DNA of 64,000 nucleotides from Carex sylvatica (lineage: Eukaryota > Streptophyta > Magnoliopsida > Poales > Cyperaceae): contig CAXKVR010000008.1 in NCBI GenBank assembly GCA_964058845.1, forward strand, positions 496,001-560,000. Direction: 5' to 3'. The notes beneath the pieces were generated by a model. It worked only from the letters and a program-made list of their open reading frames with translations, did not search any database and was not told the DNA's origin. The position numbers and the translations under genes are program-made. Positions 24,970-37,596 of the stretch are shown here, piece after piece. How positions within the stretch are numbered: position 1 is the stretch's first letter; each line of letters opens with the position of its first letter.

Positions 24970-27140
24970 GAAAAATCAGGTCAGCAATTTGAGAGGAGCG
25001 AATTTGATTGTTGAGTTCCACCTCGCTTTGACATCCATGCACAAAGACCGTTGAGTGGGTATACCTAATTGAATGGCTATCTCCTCAAACTTTAAAAGAC
25101 GAGCTGGTGCTTGTTTTAGATATTTCAACCCTTCCCTGATCTTGCCAAGGCAACTCTCGATTTTGCTAAGGCCATCTTGTGCAACCAAGTCCAAGATGTG
25201 AGCACAACATCTAATTTGAAAAAAAAAAAAATCCTTGGAAATGCAACTTATCACGTGCCTCAAAACTCAACCTTAAAATGTCTGCTGCTTATCATTATTT
25301 TAAACCTTAAAATGTCTGCTGCTTATCATTATTAAAATGCATTGTCAAAAGTGATAGTTCCAATTTTATTTTTGATACCCCACTTAATGAGTGACTCCAT
25401 AATAGCATCAGAAATTACCTCACCGCTATGTGGTGGTGAGACCTCGTTAAAACTAATGATTCGCTTTTGCGAAGTCCATTCATCATCTATGTAATGTGCT
25501 GTTAAACACATGTAATTATTGGTTTGATTTGAAGTCCAATAATCACATGTAAGAGAGATCCTACCAACCTTTGTAAAAATATGTTTAATCTTCTCCTTTT
25601 CATTAATTTTCAAACACTTCAGTGCACTCTTTTTTAATAGTGTTTATGTCCACTTTTTGGTAAAGAGGATTGGTGTGCTTCATTAGGATATTAAACCATT
25701 TGTATTCTACAAACACGAATGGCAACTGATGAACTAAGATATATCATCTTAGCAAGCATCTCTCTATTCTTCATACGGTCAGTCACCACCTCATTTTCAC
25801 CCTCACTTTCACCCTCACTTTCATCCTCACTGTCACAAATAGGTTTCGAACCTGAAGTGTTACCTTTTGCTCTTTTGATTCTAGAACAGTTGTTGATGTG
25901 GTGCCTCAGTGTCGATATGGATATGGTATCACCTTTCACAACCTTATACATTGTTTCGCAAAATGTGCACTCAACCATTTCCAACCCATTAACAATGTGC
26001 ACTGTGAAGTATTGCCAAACTTCATCAGACTTTCTTTTCAGAGAATTCGCATCTGCACTAGAACTAGGAGCTTCTTCACCTGGCTTGCTGTTATCACCTT
26101 CATCTGAAACTTTAACTGCATGAAGTGCGTCATTTTCCGTGTCATTGGTGGCAGTAGGACCTTTTGATGATGGCTGCGACATTCTTCCAAAAGAGAATAA
26201 AGCATGAAAATAAAACATTAAACCAGTGAGGAATAAAGAAAAGTAAGGATCATCTAGAAAAGAGAATGCCTTGTAGAAATTCATTTATAATGAAATAACT
26301 TATGAATTATTATTATGCTCTAATCAGACCAGAAACACAGAACCGTATATCAATACCAGTAACAAGGATCAAGTGATAAACAAAGGCAAATTCATTTTTC
26401 GTTCATTTAATCAAACTTGAGGTAAAGGGGGCAGAAGAGGCCCAAATGACTCAACCAGTCAGTCAGATCAAAAATTTATAGAAGTGGAAATTAAACTAAT
26501 AAAAAATCTAGCAATATAAATTTACAGATAGTAAAATATTACAACTCCAGTTCTGATATAAGTTTGAGCATATGCACCTTAATGGTTGTGGCTGGAATTA
26601 TGGTGCGACTGTAGGAGAGTGGGCACAACACGGATATTGTGTAGAAAGTTGCCTCAAATAATCTGCATTGCATACTTCAACTTTTAACTAAGGAGCAAGG
26701 AGAATAATCTGCTGGATATATATTTTATACGTAACCCAACGAATTAATTTTGAGGTAATTATGCAAAAAAAAAATTACAAGATTTGTAGGGACACTACTG
26801 TACTGACCAGAAAATAGGCACTAACTAGTAACTAGTACAAGCCTGCAAAAAATAGCAGTTGAGGAAAACCATGAATTATAATTTGAAATTTACAGAAAGT
26901 ACAGAATAAAAGTTTATATAAGAAAAAATCGCATACCGATTTGTCCAGGTTTAAGCTTCCAAATGATTTCGAAGGAGGTATTCTTCTACTCCAAATCAGC
27001 AATTTGTCTGATCCAGATAGCTGGCGATGAAGGAGATCAACCAGATAGAGAATACTAGCGGGTGAGAGAGAGCTAGAGCGTAGAGAGAAGGGGGCGTCAG
27101 GTGAGAGAGGTTGTTTCTTGTTAGCAGATACTAGGTTTAG
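24970..27140 (-). pseudogene. Broken hAT-family transposase gene (BED zinc finger)
   Basis: A 5' leader exon (about 27,135-26,937, donor GGTATGCG) precedes a coding part starting at the ATG at 26,182 (MSQPSSKG). It encodes a BED zinc finger (VECTFCETMYK...LRHHINNC, about residues 60-90) followed by an acidic Glu/Ser repeat. After frame changes near 25,700-25,620 it continues with FTKVGRISLTCDYWTSNQ and FNEVSPPHSGE (25,613-25,332), then RCCAHILDLVAQDGL and VKARWNST (25,263-25,010). These are the conserved hAT catalytic-region blocks. The C-terminal dimerisation domain is absent. Frameshifts and a 34-bp tandem duplication (25,271-25,337) inactivate it. No terminal inverted repeats were identified. 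Confidence 0.85.
25271..25337. repeat. 34-bp tandem duplication inside the hAT remnant
   Basis: CCTTAAAATGTCTGCTGCTT through ATCATTATT occurs twice in direct succession (25,271 and 25,305). It separates two reading-frame blocks of the transposase remnant. Confidence 0.85.
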
Positions 27141-27813
27141 GGTTTAGCAGTCCCGATTTTTTTACTTGGGAGATCAAAAACCGCATGCCCCCTTTGGTCC
27201 TTCATCCTCTCAATGGAGTGGAGGGAAACGCTGGTTAGAAATTTCCAATGGAGGGAAAGAGTGCTTCAATGTAAAATCGCGGATTCTCATGCGTAGGTAG
27301 TAAGGTATCAGAATATTTCCTTTCAATCCGTACCATTCGATCAGAATTGAAGAAGTCTGTACATATTACTTTTCAGTTTTCACCGGATTGACACCAATAA
27401 CAGAAATGCTTTTTTTTTTTACCGTCAGTTGAGATGAGATAGATATGGAACAAAATTTTAGATCTAATAATAATACGCAGGTTGGATCGGGTTTTAATAT
27501 TTGTAAAAATTTTAAAATCGGTAACAAAATACTTATTTAATCGGTTAGTTAAATTTCAATTTACTATTTTTCAAGTTCGATCAGTTGGATCGTCGAATCA
27601 GTCGGGTTAAACGAACTGTTTATATGCTTATATATATGTTTCTTCATATTCCTCGTAGGGTTTGATCTATCTTGATTAATATGCCAATTGAACAGGATTA
27701 AGTGGAATTTTATTGCACAGACTGTAAGCATAAAAAATTCTTGCTTACAAGAATACAAGCCAATTGAAATCTACCCCCCACCTGTGTAATTTTGGTGTTG
27801 TGTTTCTTGTATT

Positions 27814-28179
27814 GGAGGTGGGATCAAATTACAACAATTTTTGAGTTACATCAAGTTATCATAATTTTTTTTTTTACATTTTTTAAGTCTGACCAAATTT
27901 TATATCTTTTGAAATATTTTTACTATTTATTAAGATGAGTACAAAATTTTATGGTCTGAATTTCACTAGTTTTTGTACACATCTTAATAAATAGTAAAAA
28001 AATTACAAACAATATAAAATTTGGTCTCCAAGCACATTTTATTGTAGAGATCACATTTAACGGTTTAGATCGACGATTTTGACTTTGAAAATATAGAAAA
28101 TGATTGTGATAACTTGTTGTAACTCAAAAATTATTGTAACTTTTTCTCAAAAAAAATTGTTGTAACTTGATCCCTCCTC
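27814..28179. repeat. Palindromic MITE, GGGATCAA ends, near 8-bp target duplication
   Basis: Ends GGAGGTGGGATCAAATTACA and GTAACTTGATCCCTCCTC are inverted copies. The flanks CTTGTATT and CTAGTATT match at 7 of 8 bases. The interior carries the shared core (CCAAATTTTATAT...TTACTATTTATTAAGATG and its inverse). It is the same family as the element at 56,848. Confidence 0.8.
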
Positions 28180-28324
28180 CTAGTATTGTGAGCTCTGTTC
28201 TAAGCTGAAATCAGGGCTGGTCGGTGATCACTCCGGCACGAGGAAAAGGCACGGGTAAATTTAAGAGCTTATTACAAAATTAATAATACTTATTTATGTA
28301 ACCGTACATAATAATCCTCACTTA

Positions 28325-28712
28325 GAGGAGGGTTCAAATGCACCCTATCTTTCAAATCATTTTTCTCCGTTTTCAAAGTCTGAATAGTTAATTCGAACCG
28401 TTAGATGCAATCTATATATTAAGATGTGCTTGGAGACCAAATTTTATATTTTTTTGAATTTTTTTACTATTTTTTTAGATTTATTGAAAATCGCTGTTTT
28501 TAGCAAATTTGGACCATAAAAAACAGTGATTTTTAATAAATCTAAAAAAATAGTAAAAAAATTCAAAAAATTGTAAAATTTGGTCTCCAAACACATCTTA
28601 ATATATAGATATCATCTAACAGTTCGGATTGACTATTCGGACTTTGAAAACGGAGAAAAATGATAGAGTGCATTTGGATGCACAAAAATTTGGGTGCATT
28701 TGAACCCTCCTC
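28325..28712. repeat. Palindromic MITE, GAGGAGGGTTCAAATGCACC ends
   Basis: The right end GGTGCATTTGAACCCTCCTC is the exact inverse of the left. The arms pair almost throughout, including TTAAGATGTGCTTGGAGACC against GGTCTCCAAACACATCTTAA. It shares the core of the 15.1/27.8/38.2/46.8/56.8-kb elements. TAATACTTATT occurs on both sides (28,286 and 28,713), but not directly adjacent on the left. Confidence 0.8.
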
Positions 28713-29426
28713 TAATACTTATTACACAAATTATATTACTTGTTACTCCGAGAAACAATTAATATTTCTCCGGTGTTGTTTGTATTTAATTTAAATTTAA
28801 TTTGACTCGTTTTATTATATTTTTCGCCAGCTCAAGTTCAAAATTATTTTGATCGACTCTTGGAACTCGACTTTAAATAACTCTGTATTAACTACTTTTT
28901 ATTTAATTTAGAGTATCTAATCATCGTTATAAACTCCTGAAATGAAATACACATGTAATTGTTTTATAAATGTTATTGCAACAACGTATTGATACTTAAA
29001 TAAGAGTGAAGCTATGATAATATGCATAATTATTTTGGGCTCGTGGGCCAAACGATAGAGCCTCGTAACTACTTACTTGGGGCTGGTTCGTTTTCAACCG
29101 AGAGCGTGGGAAATGAGAATTCAGATCACATACTGGTAACAGAATTTTTTTAATTTAAATCAGGTCCGTTCGTTATATACTGGCACGTATATAAAAGGGT
29201 TCTGTGCATCAGATACTTGTGTCGGATTGGCTCAGATTCTGATTGGACGATCCGGATTGAAACTCAAAATTTATGTTACCTCAGAGGATGAGGATACTTT
29301 CCGAATTAGCTTAATTAAAAAATTACTTCAGATCTGTTAGATGGTTAATAAAACATAAAAACCTAGGTAAAATAACTCGTCAGACAACTTTTTATTTTCA
29401 GAAATTGATGATAATATTTTTTTTTT
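28713..29426. other. Gene-free stretch between two transposons
   Basis: AT-rich, with no gene, splice-bounded exon or repeat terminus recognised. Confidence 0.5.
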
Positions 29427-30784
29427 GAATAATCATTTTAGTACCCACGTTTATGTCTCCACAGAATATTTCATTGTGATTAATTGTCATAATTGTACGT
29501 GGTGGTCCCCACTGAATTTCAAATCTTCATTTCTCTCCGTTTTTTCTTTTCTCTACTCTTCAAGCGATTTGGATGCGATTTCAAAATTAGAAGCGATTTG
29601 TTGTGAATTTTGAGTCGATCTATCATCTTTTAGTGACGACGCTCTCTTCTTAATTATCTGTGATGACTCAGTGATTCTAACGGGTGATCAGTGGGGTTAA
29701 TATTCATTTTTTATTGATTTCAAATTTGTTTTTGTGCTGTGGAATTAATAATCATATATCATGTCATTTCTAATTCATATACACAATTGATTTTTATTTT
29801 TGCTAAATTTATATGAAATTGTGTGGTGTTTCTGTCATTTTGATTTTCGAACATGATATAATTGTCTATTTTGTGTTAATTTCATTGATTTATGCATAAA
29901 TCCTTGATAAATCGTGTATTAATACCTGATAGAACTAGTATAAATACATGATTGAATGTATAAGTTTATTTCGTATAATTTTTGTATGTATGAGATAGAA
30001 ATAGTTGATAGATCTGTTATAAGCACTTGATTTGTTTAAAATAAGTAGAAAAATATATATGTTTTGTAATGTGTATTTCTCTATGTTTTGTTTTTACGGC
30101 TATTAATATTTCCTCATATCTATGTTATTGGTTATTATATATGTTAAATGGTAATTTTAGAGTTTAAGGATATGAATTGTCCAAGATAAATGATATGTGA
30201 ATTATTGCTTTTATGATAAATGTACGGTTATAAATACTTTTTGAGATTGCTATAAGCACAACGTAGTATAGATATAAATACTTCATTTAGTAATTATATA
30301 TACCACAAATGCAATTAATTAATTACACAAGTATATAACATATCTATAAATACTCTATTAAATGTATGTAAATATAACAATATATAGGTATAAATACAAG
30401 TTAAAATAATATTAGCAGCATATCAAGTAAGTCAATATTTTTTGGTCAATATTTATAGTCAACATTTTTAGTTTACAGTTTTTAGTGGTCTCCACATGCA
30501 GTTATGGCCCCCCCTATGTCATTTGAGTGGTCTCCTAATGCGAGTACGACGTCAGAAATTTCAAAAAAAAAATGCAGGTATGATTATTTAAAGATAATTT
30601 ATTTATCATTTATATTTTTTACTATATAGATATAAATACTTGTGTTATTTGGGCTACATACTTCAAGATTTGACTATTAATATTTTTTTTTAAAAGTTAC
30701 AAAGTTGTTGTTCCCACAAACAGTTATGGTAGTTTAGATGCATGTACAGTGCAAATACTCAAGTGCAGATACTCATATCAACTT
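29427..30784 (+). mobile_element. Short, internally deleted copy of the 50.9-55.0 kb transposon
   Basis: The sequence is closely similar to 50,910-54,986 from GAATAATCATTTTAGTACC to GATACTCATATCAACTT. It lacks both the 1.9-kb insertion and the ~730-bp segment (about 53,607-54,340) carrying the acidic ORF. The ends show a degenerate inverted similarity (GTCATAATTGTACGTGGTGG on the left against GTCATAACTGTTTGTGGAG in inverse on the longer copy's right). This is the typical structure of a non-autonomous deletion derivative. Confidence 0.6.
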
Positions 30785-33002
30785 TTTTTTTTGGCGCTGG
30801 AATCTCATTATTATTTTCTCACGTTGCAAGACGTGGTCATCTCTCTTTTTTTTTTAAAAAAAAATTGAGAATTAATCTTTACAATTTGATTTTACAATGT
30901 CCGAAACTGTAAATTATTTTTGTTATTGCAACTTTACTTTTACAGTTTTATTTTTTTATCTTTTATAAAAAATATATTATATGATAGTTATTAGACTTCA
31001 GATTATTAGAACTAATTAAACAGTTATTTATAACTATTAGGATAAATTCCGTCAACTAAATTTTGTATTTGTAAAAAAATAGTTATTTAAGTTTGATTTG
31101 TCATTTCGTAGCTATTGAATTTTTTATTTGTTCAAATCAAGTTACTCTCTGTTACTATTTTTGTCTAATTAAACGGAATATACTCATCTATCTCTATGTC
31201 ACTCTATATTTTGTTAGTATTTAACTTGAAAATGTAATTAAATAATTTGATTGAAATAGATAAAAAGTACAATGATATAAGCAACAAATTAGACTTAAAC
31301 GAACAATTCATGAAAAAAAACAAAGTTTAGTGATATCAGATGAAATTAATATTGATGAGAACTCTTTAAAAAAATACATTTTTTTCATAAATATATTTTT
31401 GAAATCAAGATTTATCACATTTAATATCACAATACAATGGAACACTCATTGCATGCTCATGAGTATGAATTTGTATAGTTAAGTTGTGTTTCAATTAAAA
31501 GTTTATCGTACATTATACCTAACAAACTTTAGATATATAGATCCGTGCGTTCCTTACTTAATTCCTTATGAGCAACATAACATTGGCAATCTGTGAAATT
31601 GTAGAGTAGACTAGCCGAACACCGAAAGCATGAAGAGGTGTTGCAACTGTGATAGAGGGGGAGCACTGAGCAGAGCACATGCCACAGTCCGGCTTTTAAT
31701 TTTGTCAGATCAGGCGTGAAACGGAGATGCAGGTTGCCAAGGAAACGACGCGCAACGGCCATATTGGCATATTCTCTCTCTCTTTTTTTTGCTTTCCTGA
31801 CAGCCCGTAGGCCATATGCTGTAATTAATTGTTAGCACAGTACGTAGCACACTCTTCTTTCATAAATTAAACCTTATATCAGCCAAATCATGCATTCTTT
31901 TCATATATTAGCCAGTATAATATGTATATAAAAAAAAATTGTATGAAAGAGACTAGGTTTGTCTTATTATCTTAGATAAGTTTTTCATTTTTCTACTGTC
32001 ACTGAAATACGTGGCACATTTAAACACGTACGGATCTGACAAAATGAAATTAAAAATAACAAGCACGACCAAATTGGACATTAAAATATAACGCTTCAAG
32101 TTAAGTTGCTTCGGCAGCTTCTTAATCGTAGCCAATAACCAAGAAATATATATACATAAGGCTCCTAGATCTCAAATAGTCAAATGCAATTTAAATTAAT
32201 TAAGGCTCTTGGATAGTTGGATAGTTGGATAGTTGGATGCATGCATGCTTTTCAGTTTTCACGCACCAGCTGGCACTATTTATTAGAGTATAGTTATATA
32301 TAGTACAATCAATTTCGTCCCCAGAACTGTTTCTAGAGAAAAAAATCAGCTTTAATTTTAGACCATATGCTGTAATTTTATTTGGAGGTATAGCCTTTTT
32401 ATATAATAAATCTACTTCACAAGCAGATATAAACCACATTAAAAGCAACAAATTAAGCATGCACATCCACAAAAGCTTATTAAAAGGTGAATCACAAAAA
32501 AAAAAAAAAAAAAAAAAATCAATTCAAAGCAGTACCTGAGCTACACCACAGTCCAAATTAAAAAAATGTTGTTGATTCCATAGTAAATAATTAACCACAT
32601 TTTCATCAGCGCCAATTTATAATCCCGGCTTTAATTACATTATACATGACCCCCCAGCCGGCCGGGATTAGCTATTGCATACTCTATATCAGAATAACAC
32701 TATATATCAAATACCAACAATAACAACATTGATAAAAGGGATTAACAACTGTGTATCTATATGATATACCTGGTTAATTTTTAGAGAGATCGATTAACCA
32801 TATAATCACTTACCAGGCTGTATATGTCTACTTAATCCATCTAACGGCCTTAGAAAAGGCAACGACAAAAAAAAGAAAAAGGAATCAATAGATAAACCCT
32901 AATAAAAAAAAATAAAAAAAAGGAAAGCAAAGCAACTTAAGTAATGGTAATTAACAAAGAGTTAAACCGCCACTTCCCATTCAAATCCCTGTCAAGCCTC
33001 AA
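30785..33002. other. Gene-free AT-rich stretch upstream and downstream of small repeats
   Basis: Contains GGATAGTTGGATAGTTGGAT (32,211-32,238, a 9-bp repeat), a run of about 27 A near 32,492-32,518, and no supported gene. The last ~150 bases are probably the 3' UTR of the small gene at 33,003-33,353. Confidence 0.5.
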
Positions 33003-33353
33003 CTAACAGAAGCACTCGACAACCGGTCTAGACCGGTAATACCCGTTGCCCTTCGGCAAGACGACAAGTCTGGCCCACTTTCTGGCACCACTGCGGCGTC
33101 GGAGTGTTGACCAGACAACGCGAGGAAGCCGTCGGAGGCGGGTCCAAACAAGGCGACGGGCCTGCACAAGCGACCGGCCCAGGCGCTTGGAGAAGGTGCG
33201 TGGGGCAGGAGAGGGGGCAGAGAACTGGTACGATTTTAGAAAGAGCTGCCGGCGCTCAACTTGTCGCTCCCACTGTGCCATTTGCTCGGCATGCCAGAGC
33301 ATCATCGAGCCGCCTTTTGTTGAAATTGCTTGTCCGGTTGAAAATGGATCCAT
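33003..33353 (-). CDS. Small Arg-rich protein, function unknown
   Basis: Single-exon ORF of 116 residues, distinctly more GC-rich than its surroundings. It has a normal start (MDPFSTGQ) and a CT-rich leader (CTTCTCCTTCTCCTTCCCCT) just upstream on the minus strand. The N-terminus is polar with WERQVERRQLFLKSYQFS at about residues 28-45. The middle is rich in Arg/Leu (RRLVWTRLRRLPRVVWSTLR), a possible amphipathic basic helix. The C-terminus ends in VVECFC. No signal peptide or transmembrane segment is evident. It resembles small uncharacterised plant proteins I cannot place by name. Composition, leader and intact frame support a real gene. Confidence 0.7.
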   Translation of the reverse strand: MDPFSTGQAISTKGGSMMLWHAEQMAQWERQVERRQLFLKSYQFSAPSPAPRTFSKRLGRSLVQARRLVWTRLRRLPRVVWSTLRRRSGARKWARLVVLPKGNGYYRSRPVVECFC

Positions 33354-35887
33354 GTCAATGTGAAAGTGTTGTTTCTTTTGAGGGGAAGGAGAAGGAGAAG
33401 GGTAAGAGGAAGGGTGTGAAATGTTTGATGAGAGTGGGGGGGGGGGGAATTAATAGAGAGAGATATGTGAGGTAATTAATAAGTATTTTTTGTTTTGTTT
33501 TCCTCCTCAAGTGAAGTGAGTTAACGCCCGTCCGTTTGCTCACAACCTTTCTTTGCAGTTATCAAAAGTTGTGAGAATTTTGCATGTTTGCCCGTTGAAG
33601 ACTTGTATCTTATCTTTCCAAAAACTTCTTGTTGGGGGTTTCGATTGTGTAATTTGCAACTGGGATACAATCAAACTTATACATTTTTCTTTTGTAAACT
33701 GCTTCACCTGTTAACAAAATTAATTAATAAAACATATATTTTATATTTAAATACATCACCTATAAATAGATAGATTTTAACAGTTTAAATATGTTATTTA
33801 AAATCAGTTCGCGTTTAAGAACAACAGTTATACTCGACTTTCTAATGCGATTCAAATTAATATTAGAGAAGCCATGTAATAATACGGAGGAAAAAGAATA
33901 TAATTATTTTATATGGATGTACTAAAAAGTGTATTTAAATATGAAGGCGTGTCGATCAACATTTTCTATTGGATTATTTATTTATTTTCTGAACAGGTTG
34001 GACCTCATCTGAAAAAAGTCAAAGATTACCCGATCTGCACTTAACTTGTAGAGTCGCTCCGTTTTAGTGAAAAAAAAACAATTTAAATGTATTAATTGTT
34101 AAATTAATTTCTAAAAAATAAATAAATGGTGTCGATCGAGATAATTATAACATGATGATGAGTTGCGTAATAATACGGTGATGATGGCTGCACAGTCGTA
34201 GTGTTGAAGCTTCATTGATTCGCTGAGAATTAATGAACACCTGCTTGAAGTTATTAACTAATTTTATTGAAGAGAAGTCCAATTATTGAATTATTATTTC
34301 ATTTGATTGGTCAATTCTTAGTCAGATAAACGGCTTCCACGTGTATCTCATATCACATGTATAATATAGCGTTCCCATAAATAACAGAATAATCAATACC
34401 AGAGGAAAACAGACAACTTAGACTCATTGTTGAGAATGAGAGATGAGATGACTTTCTATTTTTCTTACTAACTAAAAACATGCTTGCATTTGGACCCTCC
34501 AAAATATCAGTATTTATGTGCTAATAAATTTCTCATATACGTGTTCTCTGTTGCCAAATAAATTTTCTTTCAAGAGCGCTTTTATGGGCATCAAACAAAA
34601 TTTTGTCCGATGTAAGATCAAAACCGTACGATCTGCATCAAGAGTCGTATAAACAACTTTAAGATTTATGCAAATTAACTTGTTGTATGAACGTAATTTA
34701 GTTTAATTTTAATTTTTCTTGAATTCATTTGTATCGTATGTCTTGGCATTTGTAAATTGTAATAACGATCTTTATCGGCCTTCATTTGAAAGTCTTTAAT
34801 TACAAATTTATTAGGTTATGTAGGAATAAGCATAATATCAATTTTCACTTTATATTTTCTTAATTAGCCAGAATTTTCTCCTATTAATTGGCTTACATTA
34901 TTGGATAAGATAATTAAACTTTAGATGGTGATGTATAGACGTATAGTAGATGGGACTGTTTTGCAGATAGACCCTTTAGCAAATTAGATATTATGTACGT
35001 GTCCATCAAATTTAAATTTCTGTTTCATTTGCTATGTACTGGTGTTCGCTTTCAAAACATTGTATTCTGAACATTTTTTTTTGAATGTTAGATGCTATGC
35101 ACTTGCCACAATTTGATGTAGTTGTGCAATGTCCAGTGCTCCATCCCATCACGGAGTAATCTATCTTTGAATGTGTGTCTTATGTTGAAATATAAATCCA
35201 CAAAACTAAAAAAACGTGTCTTAATTCCCAAGTCCAAACACGTACAACCCTTTTTTACAATACTGTTTTGCAATTTAATTAGGTCTAATTAAGAGCCCAG
35301 TGAGGAAAAACTGTAATTAGTTACTAATTAATTATAATGAATGAGCAAAACACAATTATATTTTTCATGGTCAACCAAGCAAACACCTTGCTTAATTAAT
35401 CAGCAAGTAGGGAGATGGGAGAAATTAAGTAGTGAAAACGAAATTAAGGCAAAAAGTGCAAGATTGGGTTGATGAGCTGGCCATCTGTCCAAACCAAATT
35501 ACTAACTAATAACAAGAAATTAGCTATCATCGCCGACTAATGAAGGCTGCTACTTACCCCCCCTTCTTTTTTTGCCTCATGAGGTGACAGTTTTACGTTA
35601 CCAATTACTTAATTAATGTTGCTCACCTATTCAGTTATAATAATCTACTATAATTATTTATTGTGTGGTCCGCTAATTATAAATATTAATTTGTTCATCT
35701 CCTCACGCATGCACCGTACGTTAACTAATTAATTTATGTGGGAAATTATGTGTTTAGTATTAATCATCACTTCAAATAATACTATGCATGAAAACTTGGA
35801 ATGAATATAAATAAATATATATACGATCATGGTTATCTTTTATTCCTCAATCGTGTATCACATCCTTATCTTATTTCTGTTGGATGG
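33354..35887. other. Gene-free intergenic stretch
   Basis: Begins with the probable promoter and leader of the small gene (polypyrimidine on the minus strand; a G9-10 run near 33,435). The remainder is AT-rich. AAACAAAATTTTGTCCGATG at 34,596 resembles an arm of the element at 35,888 and may be a relic. Confidence 0.5.
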
Positions 35888-36096
35888 AGTTTTTGTTCAA
35901 AGGGATTTGGACAAAATTCATTCAAAGTCAGTCCTAAACCGTCCGATCCGTGTTAAAATTTGCATGGACGGTTTGTATTTACAGAGTTATTGAAATTTAT
36001 TCAGTTTTCAATATATTTGCACGAATCTTAACGTATATCAAACAGTTAGACCTGACTTTGGACGAAATTTTGTCCAAAGTTCTTTGGATAAAACCC
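35888..36096. repeat. Imperfect inverted-repeat element
   Basis: Left arm GATTTGGACAAAATTCATTC and AAAGTCAG pair with the right arm CTGACTTTGGACGAAATTTT and GTCCAAAG. The centre of about 90 bases is unpaired. Confidence 0.6.
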
Positions 36097-36104
36097 AATT
36101 CCAT

Positions 36105-36400
36105 CTTCGTTTTTAAAATTCAAACCGTCAATCCGAATTCCTCAACATGTTCTTCATATTAAATTGTACTTTCAAACAAAATTTTAGATTTTATAAAAAA
36201 AAAATTATTATTTTTTTAGATAGATACAAAATCACTTTTTTTTTCCATAAGATTTTGGACCATTGAAGATAATTAATTTAAACCTATCTAATATAAAAAC
36301 ATCTAAAAGATTTCAAAAAAAGTAAAAATAAAATTTGGTCTCATACGAGATCATGTTAAGTAATTTAAATCAACTATTTGAATTTTAAAATTATAGATAA
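36105..36400. repeat. Palindromic MITE, shared-core family (degenerate)
   Basis: The arms TTTTTAAAATTCAAACCGTC and AACATGTTCTTCATATTAAA have inverted partners at 36,345-36,400 (GAGATCATGTTAAG, ATTTGAATTTTAAAATTATA). The centre includes AGATAGATACAAAATCAC, as in the 15.1-kb copy. Confidence 0.5.
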
Positions 36401-36590
36401 AAATATGAGACACGATTGATTGAAGCATAAAAATATGAGGTATTTAAACTCTTTCTAAAATATGAGGTATTTAAACTCTTTCTTAAAATATTATGTAGGC
36501 AGTTAAATAAATTTAAGAGATATCTTAATGCATTTCTAGACATAAATTAGACATACAATTAAAAGATGTTACCTTCTTGTTGGGCTGTAC

Positions 36591-37261
36591 TAGTGGTTTG
36601 CTTTTACCCGCCCGGGTCGGACCCGACCCGTACCCGTCCGTGCCCGTTACCTGGGTTACCCGTGCCCGAGCCCGGGTATGGGTCGGGTAAACGGGTACAC
36701 GGGTACGGGTAAAAAACGGGTAGGGTACGATTTTTTGGTTTAAAACCCGATCAAACCCGGTCCGATTTAAGTCCGACCCGACCCGACCCGACCCGACCAA
36801 CCCGACCCGGACCCAGACCCGACCCCGACCCGACCCCGACCCGACCCGACCCGACCCCGACCCGACTCGACCCGACCCGTACCCGACCTGTACCCGACCC
36901 CGTACCCGTTAAAAAATTCAAAAAAATTCAGAAAAATTCAAAAAAATTCAAAAAAATTCAAAAAAAATTCAAAAAAATTCAGAAAAAATTTAAAAAAATT
37001 CGAAAAAATTCAAATTTTTTTGAAATTTCGAATTTGCCGCCTAAAAAAAAAAAAAACGGGTACCCGACCCGGACCGCCCTACCCGTGCCGGGTACCACGG
37101 GCACGGGTAAAACTCGGGTCGGGTACGGTTTTTGAAAATTATACCCGAGTATACCCGCCCCGAGATACCCGTTTACCCGACCTACCCGTACCCGACCCAA
37201 ACCCGTACCCGACCCCGGGTAAACCCGGTCCGCCCGAACCCGGTCCGAGAGCACAGCTCTA
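36591..37261. mobile_element. Foldback hAT-like element with ACCCG arms
   Basis: The flanking 8-bp direct repeats GGCTGTAC (36,583-36,590 and 37,262-37,269) are exact. The ends start TAG... and finish ...GCTCTA, as in plant hAT elements. The arms are long runs of degenerate ACCCG/CGGGT that pair with each other. The centre is an array of AAAAAATTCA units (36,908-37,020). No transposase. Confidence 0.8.
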
Positions 37262-37596
37262 GGCTGTACGTTATCGGAGAGTTCACGGAGAACTTACCTC
37301 CGATCAGGCACATTTTTTCTTTTTTTTTGAAACTAGTCAAGTGTTCGTGCTTTGCAACGGAACTCATCAAAGACAGGCCTGACCCTAGTGCTGTGTAGCC
37401 AGAGCGACCGCCCCGTGCCCCAAAATTTAAGGGGCCTCCGAAAAAAAAAATGTATATATATAAAAAAAATTGTATATATTAAAAATAAATAAAATATTAG
37501 AGCTCAAATTTTGTATATATAAAGAGCTCAAATTTGTCTATAAATTGGTATGATTTATCGGCATATCAATAAAAAACAAGACTGGCTAATCGCTTC

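Noticed and set aside
29425..29613. 62-codon plus-strand frame
   Set aside because: It lies within a repeated transposon and is not preserved in the second copy.
31529..31762. 77-codon minus-strand frame
   Set aside because: No motif, leader or coding bias beyond its length; AT-rich repeat-laden setting.
36525..37398. Several Pro/Arg/Gly-rich open frames on both strands
   Set aside because: They translate the ACCCG arms of a foldback transposon and have no start context, splice structure or domain.
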